Assembly: GCA_017459865.1 (NCBI GenBank)
Contig: JAFUCD010000021.1
Location: 1-36,517 of the forward strand
Direction of reading: 5' to 3'
Length of the DNA: 36,517 nt
Source: Oscillospiraceae bacterium
GTDB lineage: Bacteria; Bacillota_A; Clostridia; Oscillospirales; Oscillospiraceae
The notes under the pieces were generated by a model. That model saw only the letters and a list, made by a program, of their open reading frames with translations, made no database searches and was not told the origin of the DNA. Numbering within the stretch: the stretch's first letter is position 1; every line of letters starts with the position of its first letter. Below are positions 14,661 through 23,013 of the stretch, piece after piece. Both the position numbers and the translations under genes were made by a program.

Positions 14661-16154
14661 TTACACGCGGTTGGTCTGGAAGCGCATCAGGATCGTGGCG
14701 ATCTGCGCGCGGGTGCTCTCACCCTGCGGCTGGATCGTGTTGTCCGGCATGCCCTGGATCAGACCCGAGGCGACCGCCCACTGGACGGACTCCAGCGCCC
14801 AGTCGCTGACGGCGTCGGCGTCGGCGAACTTCGCCAGATCGATCGTCGCGGACACGTCCATGCCCTTGTACTTGGCATAGCGCATGAGCATGGTCATGGC
14901 CTGCTCGCGCGTGACCTGACCGTTGGGCTCGAAGTGCTCTTCGTCGGTGCCCATGACGATGCCGTTCTCAGCGGCCCACGCCACGGCGGCCTTGTACCAG
15001 TCGTCCTCCAGGTCGGTGAACTTGGATTCCTCCTGCGCCTCGGGAGTGCCCTCCATGCGGTGCAGCACGGTCACGAGCATGGCGCGGGTCATCGCGGTGT
15101 CGGGCTCAAAGGTGGTCTCGGAGGTGCCCATGAACAGACCGTTGCGGACGGCGTAGTCCACATAGTCGTGATACCACAGGCTCGTGTCCACGTCGGTGAA
15201 CTGCTTCGACGGGCAGTCCTCGCCGCCGTCGCAGCCCTTCGCGGAGACCGTGCTCACGATGGCGTTGTTGCCGTCGGCGTCCTTGCCGATGTAGTGGATG
15301 AGGGACTTGGAGTAGTTCCAGATCGCGTAGTCATACTGGCAGACGGTCTTTTCGTCGGTGTTGTTGAACTCGACCATGTAGTTCTTGTCGTTGGTCTCGC
15401 CCTCGGGGACGAGCGCCTGGACCATGTCGCGCGCGGCGCGGGAGCGCTCCTTGGCGGCCTTCATGGCGTCGCTGTCGGAATCGCGCGTGGTGAAGGTGTT
15501 GGGGTCGAACTGGTCGCCCATGTCGGAGATGAACAGATCCATGCGGTCGGCGTAGACGCCCACGTTGCCGTCAGCGTAAGCGACGTCCTTCGTGCGGCGG
15601 AACAGGGCGAAGTCCTGGCTGGCGTCGCCGGTGTTCTGGAAATAGCTGCTCTCATAGCCGGACACACAGATGTCGGGGTTGAAGAAGCTGAACAGCTCTG
15701 CGGCGATGCTGGGCTCGAGCATGCCGACGTTGATGGTCTTGTACAGGGCGGTGTTTTCCGGGGAGTTGGACTCGTAGTTGCCGGGGTGGCCCTTGTAGAA
15801 GTAGGCGAATTCATTGCCGTAGAAGGCGGTCACGAACTGCATGTACTCCAGCGGGGGATAGGTGTTTTCCAGATTCCACGTCGTGCCGAGCATCATCATG
15901 AGCTTCTTGCCTTCCTCGCGCGCCTTGGCAAACTCGCTGTCATCGAAGCTGTACAGGGCTTTGAAGTCGTCAGACTTGCCGGCACTATCCACGCTTGCGA
16001 GGAGGTTGTTGATGTAGTTGTTGCTGATGCGGGCGTCGCCGGTCACCTTGCCCTGGAAGGTCTTGTCCTGGATGCCGAAGGTGTCGGTGCTCTTGCGCAC
16101 GACCATCCACTTGGCGCTGGAGGCCGCCTCCACATCGAGAATGGCGTAGGCATA
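14661..16154 (-). pseudogene. C-terminal part of the split SLH protein: rest of the sialyltransferase-like domain and three SLH domains
   Basis: This stretch of 497 codons continues in the same frame as the upstream fragment, directly after the TAA at 16155-16157. It contains GTTWNLEN, FAYFYKGHPGN and SGYESSYF, which line up in order with the GTTTWEGN, YFKGHP and ASSLYF segments of Pasteurella PmST1 (GT80) as recalled. Three SLH domains follow (FTDVDTSLWYHDYV, FTDLEDDWYKAAV, FADADAVSDWALE). These anchor proteins to pyruvylated secondary cell-wall polymers. No ribosome binding site precedes the possible GTG start at 16133, so independent translation is doubtful. Outside the TAA, the frame is clean to the end, which points to a recent mutation, a sequencing error or readthrough. 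Confidence 0.75.
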
Positions 16155-17021
16155 TTAGTTGATGCTCTCGGAGAGGCTGCCGGTCCCGTTCTTATAGGCC
16201 TGGAACTCGGCGACGCGCTGATCGTGCACGGCCTGCGCGTCATCGACATTGTCATAGGTGTGCTTGAAGCAGCTGTAGGTCGCCGAGCCGTCGGTCACGA
16301 GCGTGAGCGTGTAGTTCTCGGCGGGCAGCTTGTTGTTGTAGATCACCTTCGGCAGGTCGTTCAGCTGGAAGTCGGAGATGTAGAAGTTGAACTTCGAAGC
16401 GCTGTTGAGCTCGTGCAGCTGCTTGACATAGGCCGCCATCGCGGGCACCTTCACGCCCGCCCAGCTGGCCTCGGAGTTGTTCTCCTCGGCGGTCAGCAGG
16501 GGATCGCGGTACATGTTCTCCGGCAGCTGGTCCCAGTTGTACTGTTTGAAGCGCGCCAGCGACACGATGGTGGGGACGCTGTTGTTCATGGGGTTGCCGA
16601 TGAAGAAATGCAGGCTCTCGACCAGCACGTCGGTCGTCGCGCCGCCGAGGATGATGTTGTATTCGCTCGCGGTCAGAGCGGCGGTGCCGGTTGCGGCCGC
16701 GTCGCCGAAGGCGGCGGTCATGTCCCACTTGCCGAAGTAGGGCAGCTCGATGTCGAACGAGGCGCCGGTCTCGGAGAGCGTCTTTTCAAAGGTCGCGGTC
16801 TCGGTCACCTTGCCGCCGTTGGACATCGTCGCGGTGATCTTCACGGTGTCCGACAGCGCCTTGGCCGCGTTGAGATCCGCGATCGTGACGGTCACGGTGC
16901 GTTCGTTTGCGGTCTTCTGGGCATAGCTGACGTTCGGCGCGCCGGCGGCGAGCGCCGCGGCGGGCAGAAGCGTGAGGACCATGCACAGAACGAGCAAAAT
17001 ACTCCAAACTCTCTTTTTCAT
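16155..17021 (-). CDS. N-terminal part of the split SLH protein: signal peptide and start of a GT80-like domain
   Basis: This 288-codon piece begins at ATG with GAGAGGAGAAACC upstream. It has a signal peptide (MKKRVWSILLVLCMVLTLLPAAALAAG), then an Ig-like stretch near 30-125. From about residue 130 it resembles the N-terminal lobe of GT80 sialyltransferases: TIVSLARFK, then LTLVTDGSATY near 240, comparable to the catalytic YDDGS region of PmST1. The frame stops at TAA (codon 289, 16155-16157) and continues open on the other side. If the stop is real, the product is secreted without SLH anchor or the KGHP lobe. A longer in-frame start at 17087 is rejected for lack of a ribosome binding site. 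Confidence 0.8.
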   Translation of the reverse strand: MKKRVWSILLVLCMVLTLLPAAALAAGAPNVSYAQKTANERTVTVTIADLNAAKALSDTVKITATMSNGGKVTETATFEKTLSETGASFDIELPYFGKWDMTAAFGDAAATGTAALTASEYNIILGGATTDVLVESLHFFIGNPMNNSVPTIVSLARFKQYNWDQLPENMYRDPLLTAEENNSEASWAGVKVPAMAAYVKQLHELNSASKFNFYISDFQLNDLPKVIYNNKLPAENYTLTLVTDGSATYSCFKHTYDNVDDAQAVHDQRVAEFQAYKNGTGSLSESIN

Positions 17022-17078
17022 GGTTTCTCCTCTCGTGTGTGTATTTTGGGCTTTCGCGTGTATATCAATACAAGATAC

Positions 17079-17107
17079 AGTATACACGCATCCCGTTCGC
17101 TTTGCAA
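17079..17107 (-). promoter_or_regulatory. Promoter of the SLH-protein gene
   Basis: On the minus strand TTGCAA (17102-17107) and TATACT (17079-17084) are 17 nt apart. GTGTATA and TATACAC form a dyad covering the -10 box and the likely start point. Confidence 0.6.
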
Positions 17108-17141
17108 GAGCAGTTTAGGTTTTTAAGAATATCTGGAAAAA

Positions 17142-17178
17142 TAAGAGCGCGCTGCAAGATTTCCATTTTGCAGCGCGC
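17142..17178 (-). terminator. Terminator of metK
   Basis: GCGCGCTGCAA (17147-17157) pairs with TTGCAGCGCGC (17168-17178). On the minus strand it is followed by TCTTATTTTT. Confidence 0.75.
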
Positions 17179-17195
17179 CCCTTGCGGTGGAATGT

Positions 17196-18386
17196 TTATT
17201 TCATTTCGGCGATGACTCTGTTCAGGTCGTCGGCCTTGTCCGTGCTTTCCCAGCGGACGCCCAGATCCTCGCGGCCCATGTGTCCGTAGGCGGCGAGCTT
17301 TTTGTAGATGGGCTTTGCCAGCTCCAGCTCCTGGATGATCGCCGTCGGGCGCAGGTCAAAGACCTTCGAGACGGCCGTCTCCAGCGTGCTGTCGTCCACC
17401 GTGCCGGTGCCGTGCGTATCGACGAGGATGCTCACCGGCTCCGCCACGCCGATGGCGTAGGACAGCTGCACGGTGCAGCGGTCGGCCAGACCCGCGGCGA
17501 CGATGTTCTTCGCCACGTAGCGCGCGGCGTAGGCGGCGCTGCGGTCCACCTTCGTGGGGTCCTTGCCGGAGAACGCGCCGCCGCCGTGCGGGGCGGTGCC
17601 GCCGTAGGTGTCCACGATGATCTTTCTGCCCGTCAGACCCGTGTCCGCGCAGGGACCGCCCAGCACGAAGCGGCCGGTCGGGTTGATGAGAAAGCGCGTC
17701 TCGCTGTCCAGCAGCTCCGCCGGAACGGTCGGACGGATGACGAGATCGATCATCTCCTGCCGCAGCTGGTCCATGTCGATCGTGGGGCTGTGCTGCGTGG
17801 AGAGCACGACCGTGTGGACGCGCACGGGCTTGCCCGCCTCGTCATATTCCACGGTGACCTGCGTCTTGCCGTCGGGGCGGAGATAATCCACCACGCCCTC
17901 CTTGCGCACCTGGGTCAGACGTTTTGCCAGCTTGTGGGCGAGGCTGATCGGCAGGGGCATCTTCTCGGGCGTCTCGTTGCAGGCGTAGCCGAACATCATG
18001 CCCTGGTCGCCCGCGCCGTTGTCACGCGCGTCGGAGCCGGACTTCTTGCTCTCCAGAGACTTGTCCACGCCCATGGCGATGTCGCCGCTCTGCTCGTCGA
18101 TGCTGGTGAGCACGGCGCAGGTGTCGCAGTCGAAGCCGACCTTCGCGCGGTCATAGCCGATCTCGCGCACGGTCTCGCGCACGATGCGCGGGATGTCGAC
18201 ATAGCATTCCGTGCTGATCTCGCCCATCACGACCACCATGCCGGTCGTCGCCGCGACTTCGCAGGCGACGCGTCCGTTCGGGTCTTGCGCGAGGATCGCG
18301 TCGAGCACCGCGTCGGAGATCTGGTCGCAGACCTTGTCGGGATGACCCTCGGTCACGGATTCGGAGGTAAACAGATGATGTGCCAT
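17196..18386 (-). CDS. metK: S-adenosylmethionine synthase
   Basis: The 396-residue enzyme makes SAM from methionine and ATP. Signatures are [20 protein letters not shown] at the start, [18 protein letters not shown], and the phosphate-binding [19 protein letters not shown]. Length and order are normal for MetK. The second ATG (18386) is chosen because AAAGGA lies 10 nt before it; the first in-frame ATG, at 18395, is almost on top of that site. Expression is under a SAM-I riboswitch and terminator directly upstream, so high SAM should shut the gene off. Confidence 0.97.
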   Translation of the reverse strand: MAHHLFTSESVTEGHPDKVCDQISDAVLDAILAQDPNGRVACEVAATTGMVVVMGEISTECYVDIPRIVRETVREIGYDRAKVGFDCDTCAVLTSIDEQSGDIAMGVDKSLESKKSGSDARDNGAGDQGMMFGYACNETPEKMPLPISLAHKLAKRLTQVRKEGVVDYLRPDGKTQVTVEYDEAGKPVRVHTVVLSTQHSPTIDMDQLRQEMIDLVIRPTVPAELLDSETRFLINPTGRFVLGGPCADTGLTGRKIIVDTYGGTAPHGGGAFSGKDPTKVDRSAAYAARYVAKNIVAAGLADRCTVQLSYAIGVAEPVSILVDTHGTGTVDDSTLETAVSKVFDLRPTAIIQELELAKPIYKKLAAYGHMGREDLGVRWESTDKADDLNRVIAEMK

Positions 18387-18424
18387 TGTAATCATGTCCT
18401 TTCTTTGGGTGCGTCAAGAGCGGC

Positions 18425-18452
18425 AAAAAAGCCCCGCCGGGCTCGGCGGGGC
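18425..18452 (-). terminator. Riboswitch-controlled terminator ahead of metK
   Basis: A 9-bp stem GCCCCGCCG/CGGCGGGGC (18431-18452) is followed on the minus strand by TTTTTT. It is the expression platform of the SAM-I aptamer. Confidence 0.85.
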
Positions 18453-18467
18453 GCAGAAAGCGAAGTT

Positions 18468-18565
18468 CCTCATCTTTCGATTCACACCGCCGGATTTGGC
18501 ACCTTACGATCGCTCGTAGGTTGCCGGGCTTCACAGGGCCGGTCCCTCCGCCACTCTTGATAAGG
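18468..18565 (-). promoter_or_regulatory. SAM-I (S-box) riboswitch aptamer
   Basis: The minus strand reads TTATCAAGAGTGGCGGAGGG, then a GACCGGCCC block, GAAGCCCGGCAACC, and GGTGCCAAATCC. These are the conserved S-box blocks in order. P1 pairs CCTTATC (18565-18559) with GATGAGG (18474-18468). It sits between a consensus promoter and a terminator ahead of metK, the classical SAM-I setting. Confidence 0.95.
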
Positions 18566-18584
18566 CATTTGAAATTGTGCGTCT

Positions 18585-18613
18585 ATAATAAATCGACCTA
18601 GTCCGTTTGTCAA
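18585..18613 (-). promoter_or_regulatory. Promoter of metK
   Basis: On the minus strand TTGACA (18608-18613) and TATTAT (18585-18590) are 17 nt apart, about 20 nt before the aptamer. Confidence 0.8.
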
Positions 18614-18622
18614 GCATTATTT

Positions 18623-18819
18623 CTCAGTATGTCGACAGAGTGTCGACATACTGAGGCGTCGCCAGCATGTTTGCTCCGCAAACAGCAATCTGTCTAAAAA
18701 AGCAAAACTTTTTTAGACAGATTGCGGCGACAACGGATTGAAATCGAGGCGGCCTTGCCCCTCGAGCTCCCCGCTGCTCTGTTTCATCAATCAGCAGCAT
18801 AGGTTTGTCTACAGTCTGA
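18623..18819 (-). repeat. Interspersed structured repeat, copy B
   Basis: It has the same parts and order as copy A at 6547. Read on the minus strand: a 93-nt conserved block (18814-18722), GTCGCC closing with GGCGAC, a perfect 17-bp stem (18725-18709 with 18701-18685), GTTTGC/GCAAAC, and a perfect 15-bp stem (18655-18641 with 18637-18623). Seven of 17 positions in the long stem differ from copy A, and each is compensated on the other arm. TTTGTCTACAGTCTGA (18804-18819, plus strand) also occurs at 125-140. The element fills the gap between the divergent metK and amylase promoters. Confidence 0.8.
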
Positions 18820-18826
18820 TTATTTC

Positions 18827-18856
18827 TTGACGCGGCAAAAGACGCCGCGGTATAAT
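18827..18856 (+). promoter_or_regulatory. Promoter of the GH13 gene
   Basis: TTGACG (18827-18832) and a consensus TATAAT (18851-18856) are 18 nt apart, 28 nt before the start codon. Confidence 0.75.
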
Positions 18857-18883
18857 GAGAAAAATCGTCGAGAGGTGTCCAGA

Positions 18884-20194
18884 ATGGCAACGCATACCGA
18901 TCCCGACCTGCAGCGGCAGGTGATCTATTCCGTCTATGTCCGCGCGCACACCCCGGAGGGCACGTTCCGTGCGCTGATGGGGGATCTCGACCGGATCCGT
19001 GCGCTCGGCGTCGATATCGTATGGCTCATGCCGATCCACCCGATCGGGGAGCAGGGGAAGAAGGGCAGTCTCGGCTGCCCGTATGCCAACCGGGACTATC
19101 GGTCGATCCATCCGGCCTACGGGACGATGGAGGACTTCCGCGCGCTGGTGGATGCGATCCACGCGCGGGGCATGAAGTGCATCATCGACGTCGTGTACAA
19201 CCACACCTCGCCGGATTCCGTGCTCTATGCCGAGCACCCGGAGTTTTTCTATCGCCGCCCGGACGGCAGCCCCGGCAACCGCGTGGGCGACTGGACGGAC
19301 GTGATCGATCTCGATTACGGCAACGCCGCGCTCTGGGATTATCAGATCGAAACGCTCTGCATGTGGGCGCAGGTCGTCGACGGCTTCCGGTGCGACGTGG
19401 CGTCCTTTGTGCCGCTCGCGTTCTGGCTGCGCGCCCGGGAGGCGGTGGAGCGCGTGCACCCGGGCTGCATCTGGCTCGCGGAGACGGTGCATCGCTCCTT
19501 CGGCGCCATGGCGCGCGCCGCCGGCATGACCGCCGGGCGTGACACGGACCTCTTCGCCGCGTTCGATATCGAATATGACTATGACGTCCGGGAGTGCTTC
19601 GACGCGTATCTTGGCGGGAAGACGACGCTGTCGCACTATCTCGACCTGCTCACGTTCCAGGAGGCGGTCTACCCGGAAAACTATAACAAGCTGCGCTTTC
19701 TGGAAAACCACGACCAGCCGCGTATTGCGTCCCGGATCAGAACGCTGCCCGAACTGGAGAACTACACCGCCATGCTCTATTTTTTAAAGGGCACGACGCT
19801 TTTGTATGCCGGACAGGAGTTTGCCTGCACGCATCTGCCGAGCCTGTTCGAGCGGGAGGTCTTTTCCCGCGACACGGGCGCGGATCTCTCGCCGCTTCTG
19901 CAGCGGCTGTATGCGATCAAACGGCAGCTCGGCTGCGAGGACGCCTTCTTCGCCGCGGCGGACGACGCGCAGGACGTCGCCGTGCTGCAGCGCCGGGATC
20001 AGACGCAGACGGCGGTCGGCGTGTTCTCGCTCCGCGCACAGACGGCGCGGGTCGCTGTGCCGCTCGCCGACGGCGTGTATACCGATGCGATCAGCGGCGC
20101 GGCGGTCCCGGTCACGCAGGGGACGCTCACCAGCTCCGGCGCGCCGATCATCCTGCTCGCGCCGGTTGACGCATCGCGTCCGCGCGGACTATAA
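18884..20194 (+). CDS. GH13 alpha-amylase family glycoside hydrolase
   Basis: The 436-residue protein is a compact GH13 (beta/alpha)8 enzyme. The conserved regions are in order: DVVYNHTSPDS (region I), GFRCDVASF with nucleophile D171, WLAETV with acid/base E200, and FLENHDQPR with D277 (region IV). No signal peptide is visible, so it probably acts in the cytoplasm on short alpha-glucans. GAGAGGTG precedes the ATG at 18884, which also lies just downstream of the promoter; the in-frame start at 18827 is inside that promoter. The small C-terminal beta domain is short. Specificity cannot be read out. Confidence 0.88.
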   Translation: MATHTDPDLQRQVIYSVYVRAHTPEGTFRALMGDLDRIRALGVDIVWLMPIHPIGEQGKKGSLGCPYANRDYRSIHPAYGTMEDFRALVDAIHARGMKCIIDVVYNHTSPDSVLYAEHPEFFYRRPDGSPGNRVGDWTDVIDLDYGNAALWDYQIETLCMWAQVVDGFRCDVASFVPLAFWLRAREAVERVHPGCIWLAETVHRSFGAMARAAGMTAGRDTDLFAAFDIEYDYDVRECFDAYLGGKTTLSHYLDLLTFQEAVYPENYNKLRFLENHDQPRIASRIRTLPELENYTAMLYFLKGTTLLYAGQEFACTHLPSLFEREVFSRDTGADLSPLLQRLYAIKRQLGCEDAFFAAADDAQDVAVLQRRDQTQTAVGVFSLRAQTARVAVPLADGVYTDAISGAAVPVTQGTLTSSGAPIILLAPVDASRPRGL

Positions 20195-20225
20195 TAGAAG
20201 CGAACAACAGCGAAAGGAAGCTGCC

Positions 20226-21470
20226 ATGGAACCCATACATACTCTGTTTCTGGAGGCGCTGGAGGCGGCGCTGAAAAACGAGACCGTCGACTGGCAAGCG
20301 CCGCTCCCGGAGGAGGACTGGATCGCCCTCTTTCAGATGGCGGAGCAGCAGCGTGTGCTGCCTATGATCCTGGAGGCGGTGCTGCGCTCCGAGGCGGGCG
20401 CGCAGATGCCGCGCGCGGTGCTCATGCCCGTAAAGCAGGGCGTAATCCGCAGCGTCACGATGCAGGCGCTGCGCACGGACGCGTTTTTCTCTCTGTATGA
20501 CGAACTGCGCGCCGCGCAGCTCACGCCCGTGGTCGTCAAGGGCGTGGTCTGCCGGGAGCTGTATCCGAACCCCGACCACCGCATGTCCGGCGACGAGGAC
20601 ATCCTTCTGCCGCGCGGCCAGCTGCGCGCCTGCCATCAGGCGCTGCTCGCGGCGGGGCTTACGACCGAGGCGAGCGAGGACGAGACGGCGACGGAATATG
20701 AGACGCTGTTTTTCAGCCGCGATCACCTGCAGCACATCGAGGTGCACAGCAGTCTCTTCCCGCCGGAGTCCGATGCGCTCGGCGATCTGGCGGCGCTGTT
20801 CGACGGCACGCTGGACCGCGCGGGAGATCGCCCCGTCGCAGGGCATACGCTGCGCACGCTCAGCCACACGGACCACATGCTGTTTCTGATCTGCCACGCC
20901 CTCAAGCATTTTCTGCACAGCGGCTTCGGACTGCGGCAGGTGTGCGACATCGCGCTCTATGCCAATGTCCACGGCGGCGCGATCGACTGGGAGACGGTGC
21001 TGCGCGGCTGCCGCGCCGTCCGCGCGGAGAAATTCGCCGCCGCGCTCTTCGCCATCGCGGCGCAGTATCTTACGCTGGATGTGAAGCGCGCGCAGCTGCC
21101 TGAGGTGTGGGCGGCGCCGGACGTCAATCCCGCGCCGATGCTGGCCGATCTGCTCGGCAGCGGCATCTACGGCAGCGCGAGCATGAGCCGCCGCCACTCC
21201 AGCCGCATCACGCTCAGCGCCGTGTCGGCGTCGAAGCGCGGCGCCACGGAGCGTGCCGGCGTGCTCAAGGCGGCCTTTCCCTCCGCCCAGGCGCTGGAGG
21301 GGCGCTATCCGTATCTGAAGACCAAAAAATGGCTGCTGCCCGTCGCGTGGGCGCAGCGCATCGCGCAATACCGCCGCGAGACGGCGCACGCGCGCAACAA
21401 CTCCGCCGCCGACGCCGTGCGCATCGGCATGGAGCGCACCGCGCTGCTGAAGGAATACGACATCATCTGA
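20226..21470 (+). CDS. Nucleotidyltransferase family protein (NTP_transf_5-like)
   Basis: The 414-residue protein has the signature of the uncharacterised nucleotidyltransferase family: LTPVVVKGVVCRELYPNPDHRMSGDEDILL near residues 98-127. In this, VVKG and the D-x-D pair form the polymerase-beta-like active site. An N-terminal helical region and a long helical C-terminus with HFLHSGFGLRQVCDIALY complete the family pattern. AAAGGAAGCTGCC precedes the ATG. Members often sit in capsule or exopolysaccharide loci, which fits the sugar-phosphate transferase directly downstream. The nucleotide and acceptor are unknown. Confidence 0.8.
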   Translation: MEPIHTLFLEALEAALKNETVDWQAPLPEEDWIALFQMAEQQRVLPMILEAVLRSEAGAQMPRAVLMPVKQGVIRSVTMQALRTDAFFSLYDELRAAQLTPVVVKGVVCRELYPNPDHRMSGDEDILLPRGQLRACHQALLAAGLTTEASEDETATEYETLFFSRDHLQHIEVHSSLFPPESDALGDLAALFDGTLDRAGDRPVAGHTLRTLSHTDHMLFLICHALKHFLHSGFGLRQVCDIALYANVHGGAIDWETVLRGCRAVRAEKFAAALFAIAAQYLTLDVKRAQLPEVWAAPDVNPAPMLADLLGSGIYGSASMSRRHSSRITLSAVSASKRGATERAGVLKAAFPSAQALEGRYPYLKTKKWLLPVAWAQRIAQYRRETAHARNNSAADAVRIGMERTALLKEYDII

Positions 21471-21478
21471 TCGGATAA

Positions 21479-21507
21479 TTGACGCATTTTATACGATATG
21501 TTAATAT
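21479..21507 (+). promoter_or_regulatory. Promoter of the sugar transferase operon
   Basis: TTGACG (21479-21484) and TAATAT (21502-21507) are 17 nt apart, just after the nucleotidyltransferase stop. Confidence 0.65.
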
Positions 21508-21545
21508 TTGAGATCGGAGCAGAACACAGGAAAGCAGGGATAGAG

Positions 21546-22151
21546 ATGTATAAAAACGGTATCAAGCGCGCGCTCGACTGCGCGATCGCGTTTCCCGTGC
21601 TGGTCGTCGGCGCGATCCCGATGGGGCTCGTGGCGCTGGCGGTCAAGCTCGATTCGCCCGGTCCGGTGCTTTTCAGGCAGCAGCGGATCGGCAAGGACGG
21701 CAAGGTGTTTGAGATCCTGAAATTCCGCAGCATGTGCCAGAACGCCGAGCACACCGGCTCCGGCGTCTATTCTGGTAAGGGCGACGCGCGCGTGACCCGC
21801 GTCGGAAAGATCATCCGCGCCACCAGCATCGATGAGCTGCCGCAGCTGATCAATATCCTGCGCGGCGACATGTCGCTCATCGGCCCGCGCCCGCCGCTGA
21901 CGTATCATCCCTGGCCCTATGAGGAATACACCGAGGAGCAGAAGCGCATGTTCGACGTGCGTCCCGGCATCACCGGCTGGGCGCAGGTACACGGGCGCAA
22001 GGACGTCGAGTGGCACAAGCGCATCGAGCTGAACGTGTGGTACGTTGACCACGTGTCCTTCGCGCTTGACGCGAAGATCTTCTTCATGACGATCTTCAAG
22101 GTGCTCTCCAACGCCGACAATGAAAACGTCGGTGAGACGGTCGCAAAGTGA
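21546..22151 (+). CDS. Bacterial sugar transferase (undecaprenyl-phosphate sugar phosphotransferase)
   Basis: The 201-residue protein is a monotopic phosphoglycosyl transferase that loads a sugar phosphate onto undecaprenyl phosphate. Its parts are KRALDCAIAFPVLVVGAIPM (the re-entrant membrane helix), KLDSPGPVLFRQQRIGKDGK, FEILKFRSM, the catalytic TSIDELPQLINILRGDMSLI, GPRPPL, and PGITGWAQVHGR. It lacks the large N-terminal membrane part of WcaJ and is a minimal PglC-like form. The ATG at 21546 is preferred to 21498 because the family starts at YKNGIKRALD and an AGGGATAG lies ahead of it. It ends 10 nt before the aldolase gene. Confidence 0.92.
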   Translation: MYKNGIKRALDCAIAFPVLVVGAIPMGLVALAVKLDSPGPVLFRQQRIGKDGKVFEILKFRSMCQNAEHTGSGVYSGKGDARVTRVGKIIRATSIDELPQLINILRGDMSLIGPRPPLTYHPWPYEEYTEEQKRMFDVRPGITGWAQVHGRKDVEWHKRIELNVWYVDHVSFALDAKIFFMTIFKVLSNADNENVGETVAK

Positions 22152-22161
22152 GAGGTCGCGT

Positions 22162-23013
22162 ATGGCACTCAAAATGATGTACATCACCAATGATCCGACC
22201 GTGGCGCGCATCGCCGAGGCGAACGGCGTCGACCGGATCTGGGTGGATCTGGAGTTTATCGGCAAGACCGCGCGGCAGGGCGGTATGGACACCGTGCAGT
22301 CGCACCACACGATCGGGGATATCCGCGCCGTTCGCGCCGCCGTCCGCACGGCGGAGGTGCTCGTGCGCGTGAATCCCATCCACGCCGCGACGCCGGACTA
22401 CGGCAGCTCCGCGTGGGAGATCGACGCCGCCATCGAGGCGGGCGCGGACGTGCTCATGCTGCCGTATTTCAAATCGGTCGATGAGGTGCGTCTGTTCCTG
22501 GCGCTCGTGGACGGGCGCGCGCGCACGATGCTCCTGCTCGAAACGCCCGAGGCGGCGGCGATCGTCGATGACATCCTCGCGCTCGAGGGCATCGACGAGA
22601 TCCACATCGGGCTGAACGATCTCAGCCTCGGCTACGGCATGAAATTCATGTTCCAGCTCCTTGCCGACGGCACGGTCGAGCGGCTGTGCCTGAAGTTCCG
22701 CGAGCGGGGCATCCCCTACGGCTTCGGCGGCATCGCCGCGCTGGGCAAGGGCGCGCTGCCCGCCGAGCGCGTCATCCGCGAGCACTATCGGCTCGGCTCC
22801 ACGCGCGTGATCCTCTCGCGCAGCTTCTGCAACACGAGCCTTGTGACGGACTATGACGAGATCGCGGAGATCTTCCGCACCGGCATGGCGGAGATCCGCG
22901 CGCTGGAGGCGGAGTGCGACGCGCACGCGCGGTATTTCTGGGACAATCGCGCGGCGGCGGAGCGCGGCATCGCCGAGGTCTGCGCCGCCATCGCGGCAAA
23001 GGAGAACACATGA
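22162..23013 (+). CDS. HpcH/HpaI aldolase family protein (first paralogue)
   Basis: The 283-residue protein is a TIM-barrel enzyme of the HpcH/HpaI/CitE superfamily, which makes or breaks C-C bonds of 2-oxo acids using a divalent metal. The metal ligands appear kept: E in LLLETPEAA and D in GLNDLS; the substrate arginine is in VLVRVNP. The first block reads WVDLEF rather than the DTEH of classic HpaI, so substrate use probably differs. Its gene lies 10 nt after the sugar transferase and overlaps the dehydrogenase by 4 nt (ATGA), so the three form one operon. A role in cell-surface sugar chemistry is possible but unproven. Confidence 0.82.
   Translation: MALKMMYITNDPTVARIAEANGVDRIWVDLEFIGKTARQGGMDTVQSHHTIGDIRAVRAAVRTAEVLVRVNPIHAATPDYGSSAWEIDAAIEAGADVLMLPYFKSVDEVRLFLALVDGRARTMLLLETPEAAAIVDDILALEGIDEIHIGLNDLSLGYGMKFMFQLLADGTVERLCLKFRERGIPYGFGGIAALGKGALPAERVIREHYRLGSTRVILSRSFCNTSLVTDYDEIAEIFRTGMAEIRALEAECDAHARYFWDNRAAAERGIAEVCAAIAAKENT

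Noticed and set aside
14349..17126. A 925-codon open frame on the plus strand
   Set aside because: It is antisense to the SLH-protein gene, with valine/leucine/glycine-biased sequence typical of a reverse frame in GC-rich DNA, and has no domain.
18624..18890. A minus-strand frame of 88 codons, and similar frames across 6501-6860
   Set aside because: They lie on the repeated block and hairpins of copies A and B. The similar peptides reflect DNA repeat identity, and the hairpin-coded parts differ.
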